Of a stretch of DNA of 64,000 bases, positions 27,975 to 35,861 are shown in pieces (position 1 is the stretch's first letter; every line of letters starts with the position of its first letter). The position numbers and the translations under genes were made by a program. The stretch covers positions 1-64,000 of the forward strand of contig CAYPNF010000011.1 of assembly GCA_964411985.1 (NCBI GenBank), written 5' to 3'. Below the pieces are notes generated by a model. The model was not told the DNA's origin, made no database searches, and was given only the letters and a program-made list of their open reading frames with translations. The DNA comes from CAYPNF01 sp964411985 (GTDB lineage Bacteria > Verrucomicrobiota > Verrucomicrobiia > Limisphaerales > J093).

Positions 27975-28744
27975 TTCAACACCTGAGAAAGTTGTGTGGG
28001 GTGGCGGCCCTGTTCGGGTTCCTGGGATGTTTTGCCGGTCTCGAAGGGCGTGCGCAATCTGCCTCACCCGAGGCACTCTTCGAACAAGCCAATCGCGCCT
28101 ACGAACAAGGAAAATTCGCGGAAGCGATCCAGAGCTATTCTCTGCTCATCCAGTCGGGAAGAACCTCGCCTGCCGTCTACTTCAACCTCGGCAATGCCTG
28201 CTTTAAGGCTGGTCGCATCGGCGATGCCCTGGGCCATTATCTGATCGCCGAACGCCTCGCACCGCGCGATCCCGATCTGCAGGCGAATATCCGTTTTGTT
28301 CGCTCCGCCGTCTACGGCAGCACTCCGCCGGAGCGCAGGTTGCCGGGTCGATGGCTGGGAAAACTCAGCCTCAACGAATGGACCGCACTCTTTGCGGTGG
28401 GCCTTTGGACCTTCTTTGGACTGCTCAGCGTGCGGCTGTTGCGACCGAACTTCCGCCAGGTGTCTCGCGCTTGGCTGCGTGTCGTTCTGTTGTCACTGCT
28501 TATTTCTGGTGCCGGAGTGGTCTCTTCCTGTCTCGACCGGTTCAGCGTCCAGCAAGCTGTGGTGAACCGTCGGGACGTCATCCTGCGTCATGGCCCAGTC
28601 ACGGAATCACCCAGCCTCCAGACGCTGGCCGACGGCCAGGAGTTGAAGGTGCTGGACGCGAAGAACGACTGGCTCCAGGTCAGCGGCGCTTCCCGGGGTA
28701 CAGGCTGGGTCCGTCAGCAGGACGTCTGGCTGCTGCCAAGGTAG
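27971..28744 (+). CDS. batE: BatE-like protein: TPR, membrane helices and SH3-like domain
   Basis: 257 aa. ATG 27971 overlaps the batD stop. After a signal segment (VAALFGFLGCFAGLEGRAQS) come two or three TPRs (ALFEQANRAYEQGKFAEAIQ; VYFNLGNACFKAGRIGDALG). Two transmembrane helices follow around residues 140-190, and a C-terminal bacterial SH3 fold (VILRHGPVTESPSLQTLADG; GWVRQQDVWLLPR). It is the last gene of the Bat operon and matches BatE of other bacteria. Confidence 0.9.
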   Translation: MIQHLRKLCGVAALFGFLGCFAGLEGRAQSASPEALFEQANRAYEQGKFAEAIQSYSLLIQSGRTSPAVYFNLGNACFKAGRIGDALGHYLIAERLAPRDPDLQANIRFVRSAVYGSTPPERRLPGRWLGKLSLNEWTALFAVGLWTFFGLLSVRLLRPNFRQVSRAWLRVVLLSLLISGAGVVSSCLDRFSVQQAVVNRRDVILRHGPVTESPSLQTLADGQELKVLDAKNDWLQVSGASRGTGWVRQQDVWLLPR

Positions 28745-28855
28745 GTCTGGTGACCGTGGATTCCTCATCCCGGCGCTTGCACTTTGTCGCACACTTGATC
28801 GCACACTTTGTCGATTTTGCGATGAACCTAAGTCGGGGTCGGGTTCTTGCTTAGG

Positions 28856-28915
28856 AAAACTCGCCACGCTGGTCAACGCCCGGTCATAGACCTTCAGCTT
28901 TTCAATTGCGAACAT
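28856..28915 (-). pseudogene. N-terminal remnant of a four-helix-bundle (23S IVS-type) protein
   Basis: ATG at 28915 with a perfect AGGAGG ribosome site gives MFAIEKLKVYDRALTSVASF. This is the N-terminal helix of the small four-helix-bundle proteins first noted in 23S rRNA intervening sequences. After 20 residues the family similarity ends, so only the 5' tip survives. Confidence 0.5.
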
Positions 28916-28994
28916 CCTTGCCTCCTCTGGTAGCGAACCGCCGAAGTGTGCGCCAAAGTGTGCGATAAAGCCTGGAAAATGTCCAAACTCCAGG

Positions 28995-29017
28995 GCGATG
29001 GCTCGGCGAGCCATCGC
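28995..29017. repeat. Palindromic hairpin
   Basis: GCGATGGCTC and GAGCCATCGC form a 10-bp perfect stem with a 3-base loop, between the batE gene and the next + strand gene. No T-run follows. It could be a REP-like unit or a weak factor-dependent terminator. The surrounding 28745-29054 gap otherwise holds only the four-helix-bundle remnant and repeated GCACACTT words. Confidence 0.5.
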
Positions 29018-29054
29018 TCATCTGCTTGAAGGATGAAGGAAGTGGGGGGGCGGG

Positions 29055-31322
29055 TTGCGGAGAACCCGGCCTTTTCGGAACGCACTAGGATTGACCTTCA
29101 ATGCGCTCGCAGCATATTTTGGCGTTCAAGTGAAGCCTATCGGTACCTTGCCGGCCCTCGCGCTCAGCCTCGTCCTGGCTTTGGCTGCGGCGACTCTCTC
29201 ACCACCCGTCTGCAGTGCCGATGCTGAGGCGCCGCCACTGGGTCCGCTGGGGATGCAGGCCATCTATCGACCAGCGCCCACCACCAGGCTGCGCAGCAAC
29301 TCGGTCGAGCGCCTCACGCTCCATCTCGGCCCCATCGAGTCTGCCCGGGGGCGTTGCCAGTGGATGGCGTTGCACGCTACCAAGGTGGACGGCCGCCGGT
29401 TTGCCGTTTGGATTCTCTCCCGGGAGTTTCCCTCGTCCAAATTGGAACAAGCCGCCGCCGTGGTCTCCCGCTACATCGTGCAGGAGGGCGAGGAGGCACC
29501 GCAGGAGTTCGTCCACCGGTTCACCGGAGCGCCCGTCTTGCCGACGCTCGGTGGATGGGAACATGTTTGGCCTCGCCCGGCGCCAGCGGGTTCAGGTTTT
29601 TCCTCCGAAGTAGAATGGCTCGGCCACCTCTACCTTCTCGACTCCACCCATCACCAAGCCTCTTTTCCCACGCCGCACGATATCCGCAGGCTCGAGCTTC
29701 TGCCCGACGTGCTCGTCGGCGTACCGAGCAACACGCGTACTCGGGACGACCGCCGCCGTTTCGACGAGTCGGACTACGAGATGGTTCGCCTTACCCAGGA
29801 GAATTACGCCGAGATGATTCGCGCCGGAATGAATTGTTTCCGCGTGGACGCGGAGCAGGCTGGGTGGCTCAGAAACGAGCCGGTGTTCGTATGGGGAGTC
29901 GGCGGTCCCGACGTGCCCTTCCCGGAATGCTTGTTTCGCAGCACCTACCTCGGCCCCGCCCTCTTTCTCGACGAACCCGCCGTCGGCACCCGCGACCACG
30001 ATCTTCGCCCGCGACTGGCAAAGGACCCCGCCTTCCGCCGCGCCTTGACGCCGCAAATCGCCCTGGACGCTTTCCAGCGCCACTATCACCAGGCGGTATC
30101 CGAGGGGCCCCCCACCATCTTTCTGAAAGGGATGCAGGCGCGGTCCGACGTGGACTTGGGGATCATGAGTTTCCCGCAGCGCAACCTTTACTCCTGGGAA
30201 ACGATGGTGGCCTGCGCGGCGTGGGAATTGACCGCCGAACCGGCTGGCGGTCCTCGCGCCATCGTGTTCGAACCGCCAGGGCGCCTGGGTTCGCGCCGCA
30301 CCCTTCCTGAAATGAACATGGCTTACGGCTGCCAGCTGTCCCCGGAGAATCCGGCCCATCTGACGGGCATCCTGTTCGGCTTTCTCCGCGGTGCTGCGCG
30401 GGCGGCCGACAAGGATTGGGGCGTGAGCATCTACGGTGCGGTGGATCGAGCGGATGCACCCTGGTTTCTCACCCATGCCTATGACCTGGGCGCAACTCAC
30501 TTCTTTTTCTGGGACAACTACCAACTCGCGTGTGTGCCCTACGGCGAGTGCCTCGCACTGGCTCGTCATCTTCAGGCGCATGTCCAGGGACGTCCGGATC
30601 GGGATCTCACCCGGCTGAAGCGCTCGGCCGAAGTCGCCATTCTCCTGCCTCCCGGATACGACCTCGGCCACACTCACATGGGCCGCGGCAACCTCTGGGG
30701 ACTCGGGGAACTGAATCTCGAGCGTACCAACCGTCATGGCGTCCGCTACCGTCGTGTCATGGGTCACTTCTTCACCGAGATCGAGCGGTGCCTGCGCTTG
30801 GGCGTGGCTTTCGATCTGCTCTGGGACCTCGAGGGGTTGAAGCTGGGCGGTTACCGCGAAGTGGTGCGCGTGCGCGAGGATGGTCGCGTGGAAATGGCTG
30901 CCGAAGGCCGGCGCACTTTGCGCAAGAAACCGAGGACGCCGGAACGTCCCCCCGGCAAACCTCCGCAGTTGTCGGTCGCATGTTCCGCCAAGATCAGCGG
31001 GCACCCCCACTCGTTTGTCGCCACTGCTCGAGTCGCCGAAGGCTCCGCTCCCGTTTATTACACTACCGGCGCAGACCGCCAGGGGGTGTATCACAACGTG
31101 ATGGTGCTCTGGGAACTCTTCGGCCCCGGAGCAGAAGATTACCGGCAACTTTCCAGCCGCGTTACAACCCCGCTAAGCAACGCGAACCCCACTGCGGTCG
31201 TCGAAACCCAATTCACGGTTGCGCAGCCTGGCCGTTACCGCTTGCGCGCTGCCACCACTGACCTAGCCGGACGCTCCGCCGTGGTCTGGACGGAAGTGAA
31301 GGTCGGACCGTATCAGCCGTAG
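29055..31322 (+). CDS. Large secreted protein with TIM-barrel-like central region
   Basis: 755 aa in the longest frame (TTG at 29055). A GTG at 29130 would begin a typical signal peptide (PIGTLPALALSLVLALAAAT). Phrases such as LTQENYAEMIRAGMNCFRVD, YGAVDRADAPWFLTHAYDLG and ATHFFFWDNYQLACVPYGEC, the last placing Asp in a WDN context, resemble glycoside-hydrolase-like (beta/alpha)8 barrels. The C-terminal about 110 residues look like a beta-sandwich (FVATARVAEGSAPVYYTTGA). No enzyme family was firmly recognised, so a carbohydrate-active role is only inferred. It stands alone. Confidence 0.7.
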   Translation: MRRTRPFRNALGLTFNALAAYFGVQVKPIGTLPALALSLVLALAAATLSPPVCSADAEAPPLGPLGMQAIYRPAPTTRLRSNSVERLTLHLGPIESARGRCQWMALHATKVDGRRFAVWILSREFPSSKLEQAAAVVSRYIVQEGEEAPQEFVHRFTGAPVLPTLGGWEHVWPRPAPAGSGFSSEVEWLGHLYLLDSTHHQASFPTPHDIRRLELLPDVLVGVPSNTRTRDDRRRFDESDYEMVRLTQENYAEMIRAGMNCFRVDAEQAGWLRNEPVFVWGVGGPDVPFPECLFRSTYLGPALFLDEPAVGTRDHDLRPRLAKDPAFRRALTPQIALDAFQRHYHQAVSEGPPTIFLKGMQARSDVDLGIMSFPQRNLYSWETMVACAAWELTAEPAGGPRAIVFEPPGRLGSRRTLPEMNMAYGCQLSPENPAHLTGILFGFLRGAARAADKDWGVSIYGAVDRADAPWFLTHAYDLGATHFFFWDNYQLACVPYGECLALARHLQAHVQGRPDRDLTRLKRSAEVAILLPPGYDLGHTHMGRGNLWGLGELNLERTNRHGVRYRRVMGHFFTEIERCLRLGVAFDLLWDLEGLKLGGYREVVRVREDGRVEMAAEGRRTLRKKPRTPERPPGKPPQLSVACSAKISGHPHSFVATARVAEGSAPVYYTTGADRQGVYHNVMVLWELFGPGAEDYRQLSSRVTTPLSNANPTAVVETQFTVAQPGRYRLRAATTDLAGRSAVVWTEVKVGPYQP

Positions 31323-31751
31323 CATAAACATGTGAAACCACTTCGCCCTGAAGCAATATGAGTGGCTGGAGGCTGGGCTCGAAGACTCACTCCGAAAGCG
31401 TCATAAATGAGGCCTGATCCTTCGGCTGATAGGCTGTTAAGGGGTTTGCCATCAGGACTTAGCGATTGACTTGGGGATGGAAAGAGGATAAGAGATTCTA
31501 AATTCCACCTGCCCTTCCAAAGAGTACTTTCCGGGAGATGTGTGCAGGCACGATGGAGAGCGGGGTTTATGGGTTGGATGATAGGAGGGTCGCCCCTCGA
31601 GCATGGGGTCGCGAATTGACCGGCACGAAGTGTGCACCTGAACAGAGTTGTTAGAGGCATCATGATTGCCATGGAACGAGTTGCACACGGGAGAATTTGC
31701 CCTTTTTCCGGCGGTCAATCAACGTTTCGCAATCGTTTAATCACAGTTGAC
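31323..31751. other. Non-coding interval before the cassette array
   Basis: No gene is supported; frames on both strands lack ribosome sites and protein character. A GTTAGAGGC sequence near 31650 and GTTAGGG at 31752 resemble attC/attI right-core sites. The second marks the left edge of the first cassette. No integrase gene or clear attI was found. Confidence 0.4.
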
Positions 31752-31771
31752 GTTAGGGCACAGAAGCTCCT

Positions 31772-32017
31772 ATGGAAAAGAAGTCCGTTACACCAGCAAA
31801 CCATCGGGAAATGATTTGCAGGTACCCGATCGCTGATTTGGTCGAGGGCTGGTATTTTCGACAGCAGGAGGTTTCAGCAGGCTGCTACGTTGTCGAGGGT
31901 GGCGACGTCTACGGGCGCACGATCTCCCGGCAGACCGGGGATCCTGAGGCCGCGCTCGCGGAGTGCATTGCCTTTGCCCGTGCGGCCGTTCAGACGGGGA
32001 GGCACCGCGAGCCCTAG
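31772..32017 (+). CDS. Cassette 1: hypothetical 81-aa protein
   Basis: Begins MEKKSVTPANHREMICRYPI, twenty bases after the R' core at 31752, and ends before the attC at 32021. It contains GWYFRQQEVSAGCYVVEGGD and a C-terminal helix (DPEAALAECIAFARAAVQTG). It is a small soluble alpha/beta protein of unknown family. Cassette proteins are commonly of unknown function. Confidence 0.6.
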   Translation: MEKKSVTPANHREMICRYPIADLVEGWYFRQQEVSAGCYVVEGGDVYGRTISRQTGDPEAALAECIAFARAAVQTGRHREP

Positions 32018-32020
32018 CCC

Positions 32021-32110
32021 TCACAACGCCATGCACACGGACTCCGCGATGATGCCGAGATTCAGTATCGAAGATCAGTGGCGCGCACCCGGTGATGGCG
32101 ACCGTTCGGC
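32021..32110 (+). other. attC site 1
   Basis: R'' TCACAAC (32021-32027) and R' GTTCGGC (32104-32110) flank arms ACGCCATGCAC and GTGATGGCG. The R' core departs from consensus by one base but matches the R' of the site at 37921-38020. Confidence 0.6.
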
Positions 32111-32146
32111 GGCATTGAGAACAGCCGTGGCGCGGGTGCCCAACTG

Positions 32147-32647
32147 ATGCCGATGGAGAAGCAAAACATGACGGATCCTGCAGTCAGACGTAACGTCTGC
32201 TTCGTCCTGCTCGGTGCCGGGGGGCTTTTGCTGAAAGCGCGATACTCTGGACCCTTCGCGGTGGATGTCCACAACTGGGGCGGAAACGTTTCGGTCTCGT
32301 TCGCGGTGTACTTTGTGTTCGTTAGTTCGGTCCTGGGCCGCCGATGTGGGAGACTCGTCTCTGCTGCACTAGCACTCTTAGTGGTCCAACTGTTCGAGGC
32401 TACGAATGGGTTTGGGGTGATGACCAACGTGTACGATCCAATCGATTTTGCGGCCAACCTGGCGGGGATTGGAGCCGCCGGGGCGACCGATATCATGGTA
32501 AGTAACTGGGCCTGGCGGCGAAGTGGACGAACCGTGTCTGGGACCAGAGAAAAACCCATCGCCGAACCAGGCGATCCACCGAATGGCGGCCCGGCGGAGC
32601 AGTTTGGCAATTCGGGAGTCGGTGGTGGGCCGCCATCGGTGAGCTGA
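32147..32647 (+). CDS. Cassette 2: small membrane protein, DUF2809/VanZ-like in shape
   Basis: 166 aa in the longest frame; ATG at 32153 or 32168 are alternatives. Three or four hydrophobic helices (NVCFVLLGAGGLLLKARYSG; VSFAVYFVFVSSVLG; LVSAALALLVVQLFEATNGF; IDFAANLAGIGAAGATDIMV). The order, with a YSGPFAVDVHNWGGN segment and a DPIDFAANLAGIG end, resembles small DUF2809-type membrane proteins; this is a weak match. The last ~30 codons overlap the attC at 32561, a common feature of cassettes, so the functional protein may end earlier. Confidence 0.6.
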   Translation: MPMEKQNMTDPAVRRNVCFVLLGAGGLLLKARYSGPFAVDVHNWGGNVSVSFAVYFVFVSSVLGRRCGRLVSAALALLVVQLFEATNGFGVMTNVYDPIDFAANLAGIGAAGATDIMVSNWAWRRSGRTVSGTREKPIAEPGDPPNGGPAEQFGNSGVGGGPPSVS

Positions 32648-32657
32648 ATCGTTGACA
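32561..32657 (+). other. attC site 2
   Basis: Arms ACCGAATGGCGGCCC (32578-32592) and GGGCCGCCATCGGT (32627-32640) are exactly complementary over 14 positions apart from one bulged base. R'' is GCCGAAC (one mismatch) and R' is GTTGACA (one mismatch). It overlaps the 3' end of the preceding frame. Confidence 0.6.
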
Positions 32658-32697
32658 AGACAATCGGTGACCACCGTTTGCATCCCAGCCCAAGACC

Positions 32698-33342
32698 ATG
32701 AACCTATTCTCAGTGTGTTTAGCTTTCAGTATGGGAACAGCGGTTGTGGTTATCGCCTCTGATTCTCAAATGTTGGTGACTTTCGATGACCTGTCGCTTC
32801 TGAGCCATGGCGGGCCAATCCCTGACGGCTATGCTGGCCTTAGCTGGGACTATTTTGGGGTTCTCGACCCGCAACGTCTTCCTAGCGGTTCCGTGGGGTA
32901 TCTTAACGGAATGGTTTCGCCGTCGCACGTTGCGTTCAACGCTTACGCAAACAGTGACGGCACCACCACCGGCGGCTTCCATACCCTTGGCTATGCGTTC
33001 GATCTCAACTCGGCCTACTTGACATCTGCCTGGAATGACGGCCTGCAGGTGGAAGTGCTTGGATTCGTCGGCGGTGTGTTGAGGTACAGGCGTACTTACA
33101 CATTGAACACCTCAGGTCCAACTCTGGTGAATTTCAATTACCTTGGAATCGATGCAGTGAAATTTGTTTCATATGGTGGCATACCCCACGGGAATTTAGG
33201 GGGGGGCGGGTCTCACACCGCCATAGATGATCTGGTCATCACGGTCCCAGAGCCTAGTACAGTCAGCTTGTTGCTATTCGGCGCTTGCTTCACAGGGTAT
33301 GGGCTCGCAAAACGAGGTTCTTGGGGCAAGAGGTCGCCATGA
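32698..33342 (+). CDS. Cassette 3: PEP-CTERM sorted exported protein
   Basis: 214 aa. The N-terminal signal is weak (MNLFSVCLAFSMGTAVVVIA). The C-terminus has the full PEP-CTERM sorting signal: VPEPSTVSLLLFGACFTGYG followed by a basic end (LAKRGSWGKR). The middle region is a beta-rich jelly-roll-like domain (FDLNSAYLTSAWNDGLQVEV; AVKFVSYGG; AIDDLVITV) seen in many PEP-CTERM proteins. Such proteins are processed by exosortase, presumably encoded elsewhere in the genome. It is bounded by attC sites on both sides, so it is a mobile cassette. Confidence 0.85.
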   Translation: MNLFSVCLAFSMGTAVVVIASDSQMLVTFDDLSLLSHGGPIPDGYAGLSWDYFGVLDPQRLPSGSVGYLNGMVSPSHVAFNAYANSDGTTTGGFHTLGYAFDLNSAYLTSAWNDGLQVEVLGFVGGVLRYRRTYTLNTSGPTLVNFNYLGIDAVKFVSYGGIPHGNLGGGGSHTAIDDLVITVPEPSTVSLLLFGACFTGYGLAKRGSWGKRSP

Positions 33343-33352
33343 ATTGTCGTTG

Positions 33353-33441
33353 GTCTAACATTGCGTTGAGCCAGCCGCCGATGACTCGTTCTTCTTGGGT
33401 CTGAGTCACTGGTCGGGGGTGGCTCATGCTCGCCGTTAACC
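33353..33441 (+). other. attC site 3
   Basis: R'' GTCTAAC (33353-33359) and R' GTTAACC (33435-33441) enclose arms TTGAGCCAGCCGCC and GGGGGTGGCTCA. The overall length of 89 bp and the consensus cores make this a textbook attC. Confidence 0.8.
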
Positions 33442-33457
33442 TGCGCTCGCACGCGCC

Positions 33458-33838
33458 ATGAAGATTCCACGACGAGCCCAATTGATTGTTGCGCTCGCGC
33501 TTTGGATTCCCAGTGTTTCCTTTCTCGCTTATGTCTTCCTCTACGAGCCAGTGAAGTTCCGTTACCTCATTCACCGTGTGGAGTCCGCGAAGACGCCAGC
33601 GGAGGAACGAGCGGCCTTCATGCTCGCGAAGCGTTGGGGACGAGTCTGGGAGGTTAATCTTCGCGAGCCACCGAAAGACTGGTTCGATTACAGACAGTTG
33701 GACACTGCGGTCAGAGATCCACAGCGGGTATTGGCGCTTGAGCTTGAGTGGCTGGAGGCGAAGCCAAGCGGAGTTCCGTTCCGCGCCTACCGGACACTCA
33801 CTGACAAGAGCAATATCTACGTTTTGCTGAGCAGATGA
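33458..33838 (+). CDS. Cassette 4: single-pass membrane protein, 126 aa
   Basis: Starts 16 bases after the attC R' core. One N-terminal membrane anchor (LIVALALWIPSVSFLAYVFL) precedes a soluble helical part (RVESAKTPAEERAAFMLAKR, then WGRVWEVN). No family is recognised. The cassette it belongs to is unusually long because it also contains the group II intron. Confidence 0.65.
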   Translation: MKIPRRAQLIVALALWIPSVSFLAYVFLYEPVKFRYLIHRVESAKTPAEERAAFMLAKRWGRVWEVNLREPPKDWFDYRQLDTAVRDPQRVLALELEWLEAKPSGVPFRAYRTLTDKSNIYVLLSR

Positions 33839-33879
33839 TTAAGTTGACGACCATGCTGGTTAACCACCAAACGCTCGCG

Positions 33880-33894
33880 CCGAGATAAACTCGG
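33880..33894 (+). other. Stem-loop immediately upstream of the intron
   Basis: CCGAG-ATAAA-CTCGG is a perfect 5-bp hairpin ending three bases before the intron 5' end (GTGAG at 33898). Group IIC introns are known to insert just downstream of stem-loops such as terminators and attC. A GGTTAAC core at 33858-33864 shows an attC half-site starts here. Confidence 0.6.
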
Positions 33895-33897
33895 GAT

Positions 33898-34423
33898 GTG
33901 AGAATAGAGGAGACACCTCTTGAAACATGTCAACGTTACCCAGTGGGTGAGATAGCGAAAGCGATCAAGTCCCACCCGACCAAAGGCTAGCCACCGGGTC
34001 GGCAGCCGAACCGAAGTGCGAGTGCTGAGAAGCACTGTACGAAGCAGAGGGGAGGCGAGAACACAGGCCGCGTCATCGAATCCCGAAAAATGTATAATGG
34101 TGGACAAACGATAAGGCCGGGCAACCGGTCCGAAAGCCGACGGTATGCGTTCATTGGGAGGCAATGTCGGGTATGCCGTCTGCGCCGAGGAAAGGCAGGA
34201 GGGACTTTGAGCCCGCAAACTGCCTCAACGAAACTGGCGTGGATTGCCAAAGAGTCCGGGCGCAAGGAATTACGCTCGGATGGGCAACAGTCATGTCGCC
34301 TTGTGGAGTCGTTAACTGCAAGGTTCTTGGCCCGCGAGGGCCATTACTGACGAACCGTATGACTCAATTAGTCACGTACGGGTCCGTGGGGGGCGTCGGG
34401 CGTAAGTCCGGCCCCTACCCGGC
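33898..34423 (+). mobile_element. ORF-less group II intron, IIC-like
   Basis: The 5' end reads GTGAGAAT. The 3' part contains domain V at about 34351-34386: GAACCGTATGACT and AGTCACGTACGGGTC pair around a short loop with the canonical two-base CG bulge. It is followed by domain VI (GGGGGGC..GCCCCTACCC) with a bulged branch-point A at 34417, placing the 3' splice site near 34423. At about 526 bp, it has no reverse-transcriptase frame, so it must rely on a protein supplied in trans or be immobile. The first bases of domain V read GAACCG rather than the more common GAGCCG. Exact ends need folding. Confidence 0.75.
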
Positions 34424-34497
34424 AGGTCAGGTGGTGCCATCTTTGTGGAGGGACTTTCCGAGCTTGAAGCTGATGCCAAATGCCCTATTATAGGGAG

Positions 34498-34572
34498 ATC
34501 CAACGCGAAACCCGGCCTCAGACCGTGGCAGCCGAAGGTAAGCGATTGGCTACCGTTTGATCATGGTTGGGC
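34498..34572 (+). other. attC site 4
   Basis: R'' ATCCAAC (34498-34504) and R' GTTGGGC (34566-34572) match consensus. Internal arms AAACCCGG / CCGTTT and GGCAGCC / GGCTACC pair. This closes the cassette that carries the intron. Confidence 0.65.
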
Positions 34573-34602
34573 CTTGGCCTCTAAAAGTGGGGTCGTGAGA
34601 GC

Positions 34603-35103
34603 GTGAGCGTGGGCGCGCAGATTCGTGAGATGTCGCAATCTTACCAAGTACTACGGCGTGTGTTTGTGGCGGGATTGGGATCGTCGCTCGTCCTCTATTT
34701 CATTCCGTGGTTTACACCCGCCGGTGACATACTCAGGGCGTGGTCGGCTACCGGTGGCGCGGAGCGAGCACTGAGCAGCTTTGATCTCTGCTGTTTGATG
34801 CTGAGGGTCGGAGACACACTCCACGGTGCTTTCTACCTAGTGCTGTCGATCATGGAGTTGGTGTTACTCGTGTTGGCGATTTGGCGTCCACGCCGGTGGG
34901 TATTCCGTGTCGGCGCGGGAGAGCAGCTCCTCACGCTGATCGTTTTCCTGCTAAGGTCACGGGCAAATGACCTGCCGCAGCCGGAGTGGTCTGTGCTTGT
35001 GTACTATGCGACTTGGGCGATGTGTTTCACTGGTTTCTTCGTCCGGCCACCAGTGATCAAAGGAGGGCCCTCGAGCGTGTCGGAGCCTGAGACGCAAACA
35101 TGA
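34603..35103 (+). CDS. Cassette 5: four-helix membrane protein
   Basis: 166 aa from GTG 34603; ATG 34630 is an alternative. Four hydrophobic segments are visible (VFVAGLGSSLVLYFIPWFTP; LHGAFYLVLSIMELVLLVLA; VFRVGAGEQLLTLIVFLL; WSVLVYYATWAMCFTGFFV). The tail is short and soluble. No family is recognised. Confidence 0.6.
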   Translation: MSVGAQIREMSQSYQVLRRVFVAGLGSSLVLYFIPWFTPAGDILRAWSATGGAERALSSFDLCCLMLRVGDTLHGAFYLVLSIMELVLLVLAIWRPRRWVFRVGAGEQLLTLIVFLLRSRANDLPQPEWSVLVYYATWAMCFTGFFVRPPVIKGGPSSVSEPETQT

Positions 35104-35132
35104 AATCAAATAGGCCCAAGAAGAAAGTGCGC

Positions 35133-35229
35133 ATAGCTGCAGAGCCAGTGAGCCAGCGACCCTTACGATGACACCTGATCACCAAACCATAGACCAACGA
35201 CGCGGAGTCGCTGGTCCGGAACGTTGAGG
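35133..35229 (+). other. attC site 5 (partly degenerate)
   Basis: The right arm GCGGAGTCGCTGGTCCGG (35201-35219) is shared with the attC at 37468. The left arm GAGCCAGCGACC near 35150 pairs with it. R' is GTTGAGG (one mismatch). No good R'' was found, so this site may be inactive. Confidence 0.45.
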
Positions 35230-35236
35230 CCATGGC

Positions 35237-35772
35237 ATGTCACAGTTTGTCAATTACGCGAAGCGCGGCTTCACGCTACCTCCCGGCTGCCGGGACTTAG
35301 TTGATCTGCTGAGGTATCCTCGTGAGCGAGCAAAGGACGGCTCTGTTGGTTGTGGGTGGTCTCCCCTCTCCCTACATGAAAGGCTTTCGCTGCCGGGAAG
35401 CATGGACGACCTCGAACGGTTACTGGGAATACTGGTCCACCCGCGAGGTGCAACCTCCGCGATTGAGATCCATGCGGAAGCCTTTCCGTGCTCTGTGATG
35501 CTCTACCACGGGGAGGCGACGGGAACACTGCGATACTGATCGAAACCTCCGACACACGTCAGGAAGAGGTGATCAGTGCGTTCTTTGACATCCGGTCCAT
35601 CGCACCCCTGGTGGAGAGCGCTCATGTCGGCACTACGAACTTGGTGTTTGCGGTTCCATCTGAGGTTATGCTCCTCACCGCTCTCGTAACTGAGTTACTG
35701 CGGGACACCTGCGCGTTGGGCGAACACGCGCCACTGAGTTTCGTCTATCATGACATCGAGAACGAGGGCTAA
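35237..35772 (+). pseudogene. Cassette 6: hypothetical protein split by a one-base frameshift
   Basis: The first frame (from 35237, MSQFVNYAKRGFTLPPGCRD) runs to a stop at 35539. The second frame carries on from about 35522 as NTAILIETSDTRQEE to the stop at 35772, immediately before attC 6. Inserting one G in the GGG at about 35519-35522 would join them into a continuous ~178-residue protein. This is either a recent frameshift or a sequencing error. The family is unknown. Confidence 0.6.
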
Positions 35773-35853
35773 CCATTCATGGGAGCAAACGGCGATTCGG
35801 CTGCCCGCCCGAGATCAAATGGCTCTCCGCCGTTGCCCCATTCGACGTTAAGC
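35767..35853 (+). other. attC site 6
   Basis: R'' GGCTAAC (35767-35773) and R' GTTAAGC (35847-35853). Arms GGGAGCAAACGGCGA and TCCGCCGTTGCCCC pair with the single unpaired base expected for strand choice by the integrase. It is the best-formed site of the array. Confidence 0.85.
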
Positions 35854-35861
35854 GTCTCCGT

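Noticed and set aside
31313..31672. 119-codon minus-strand frame before the cassette array, considered as a remnant integrase
   Set aside because: It contains none of the tyrosine-recombinase residues (R..H-x-x-R..Y) and reads like random sequence.
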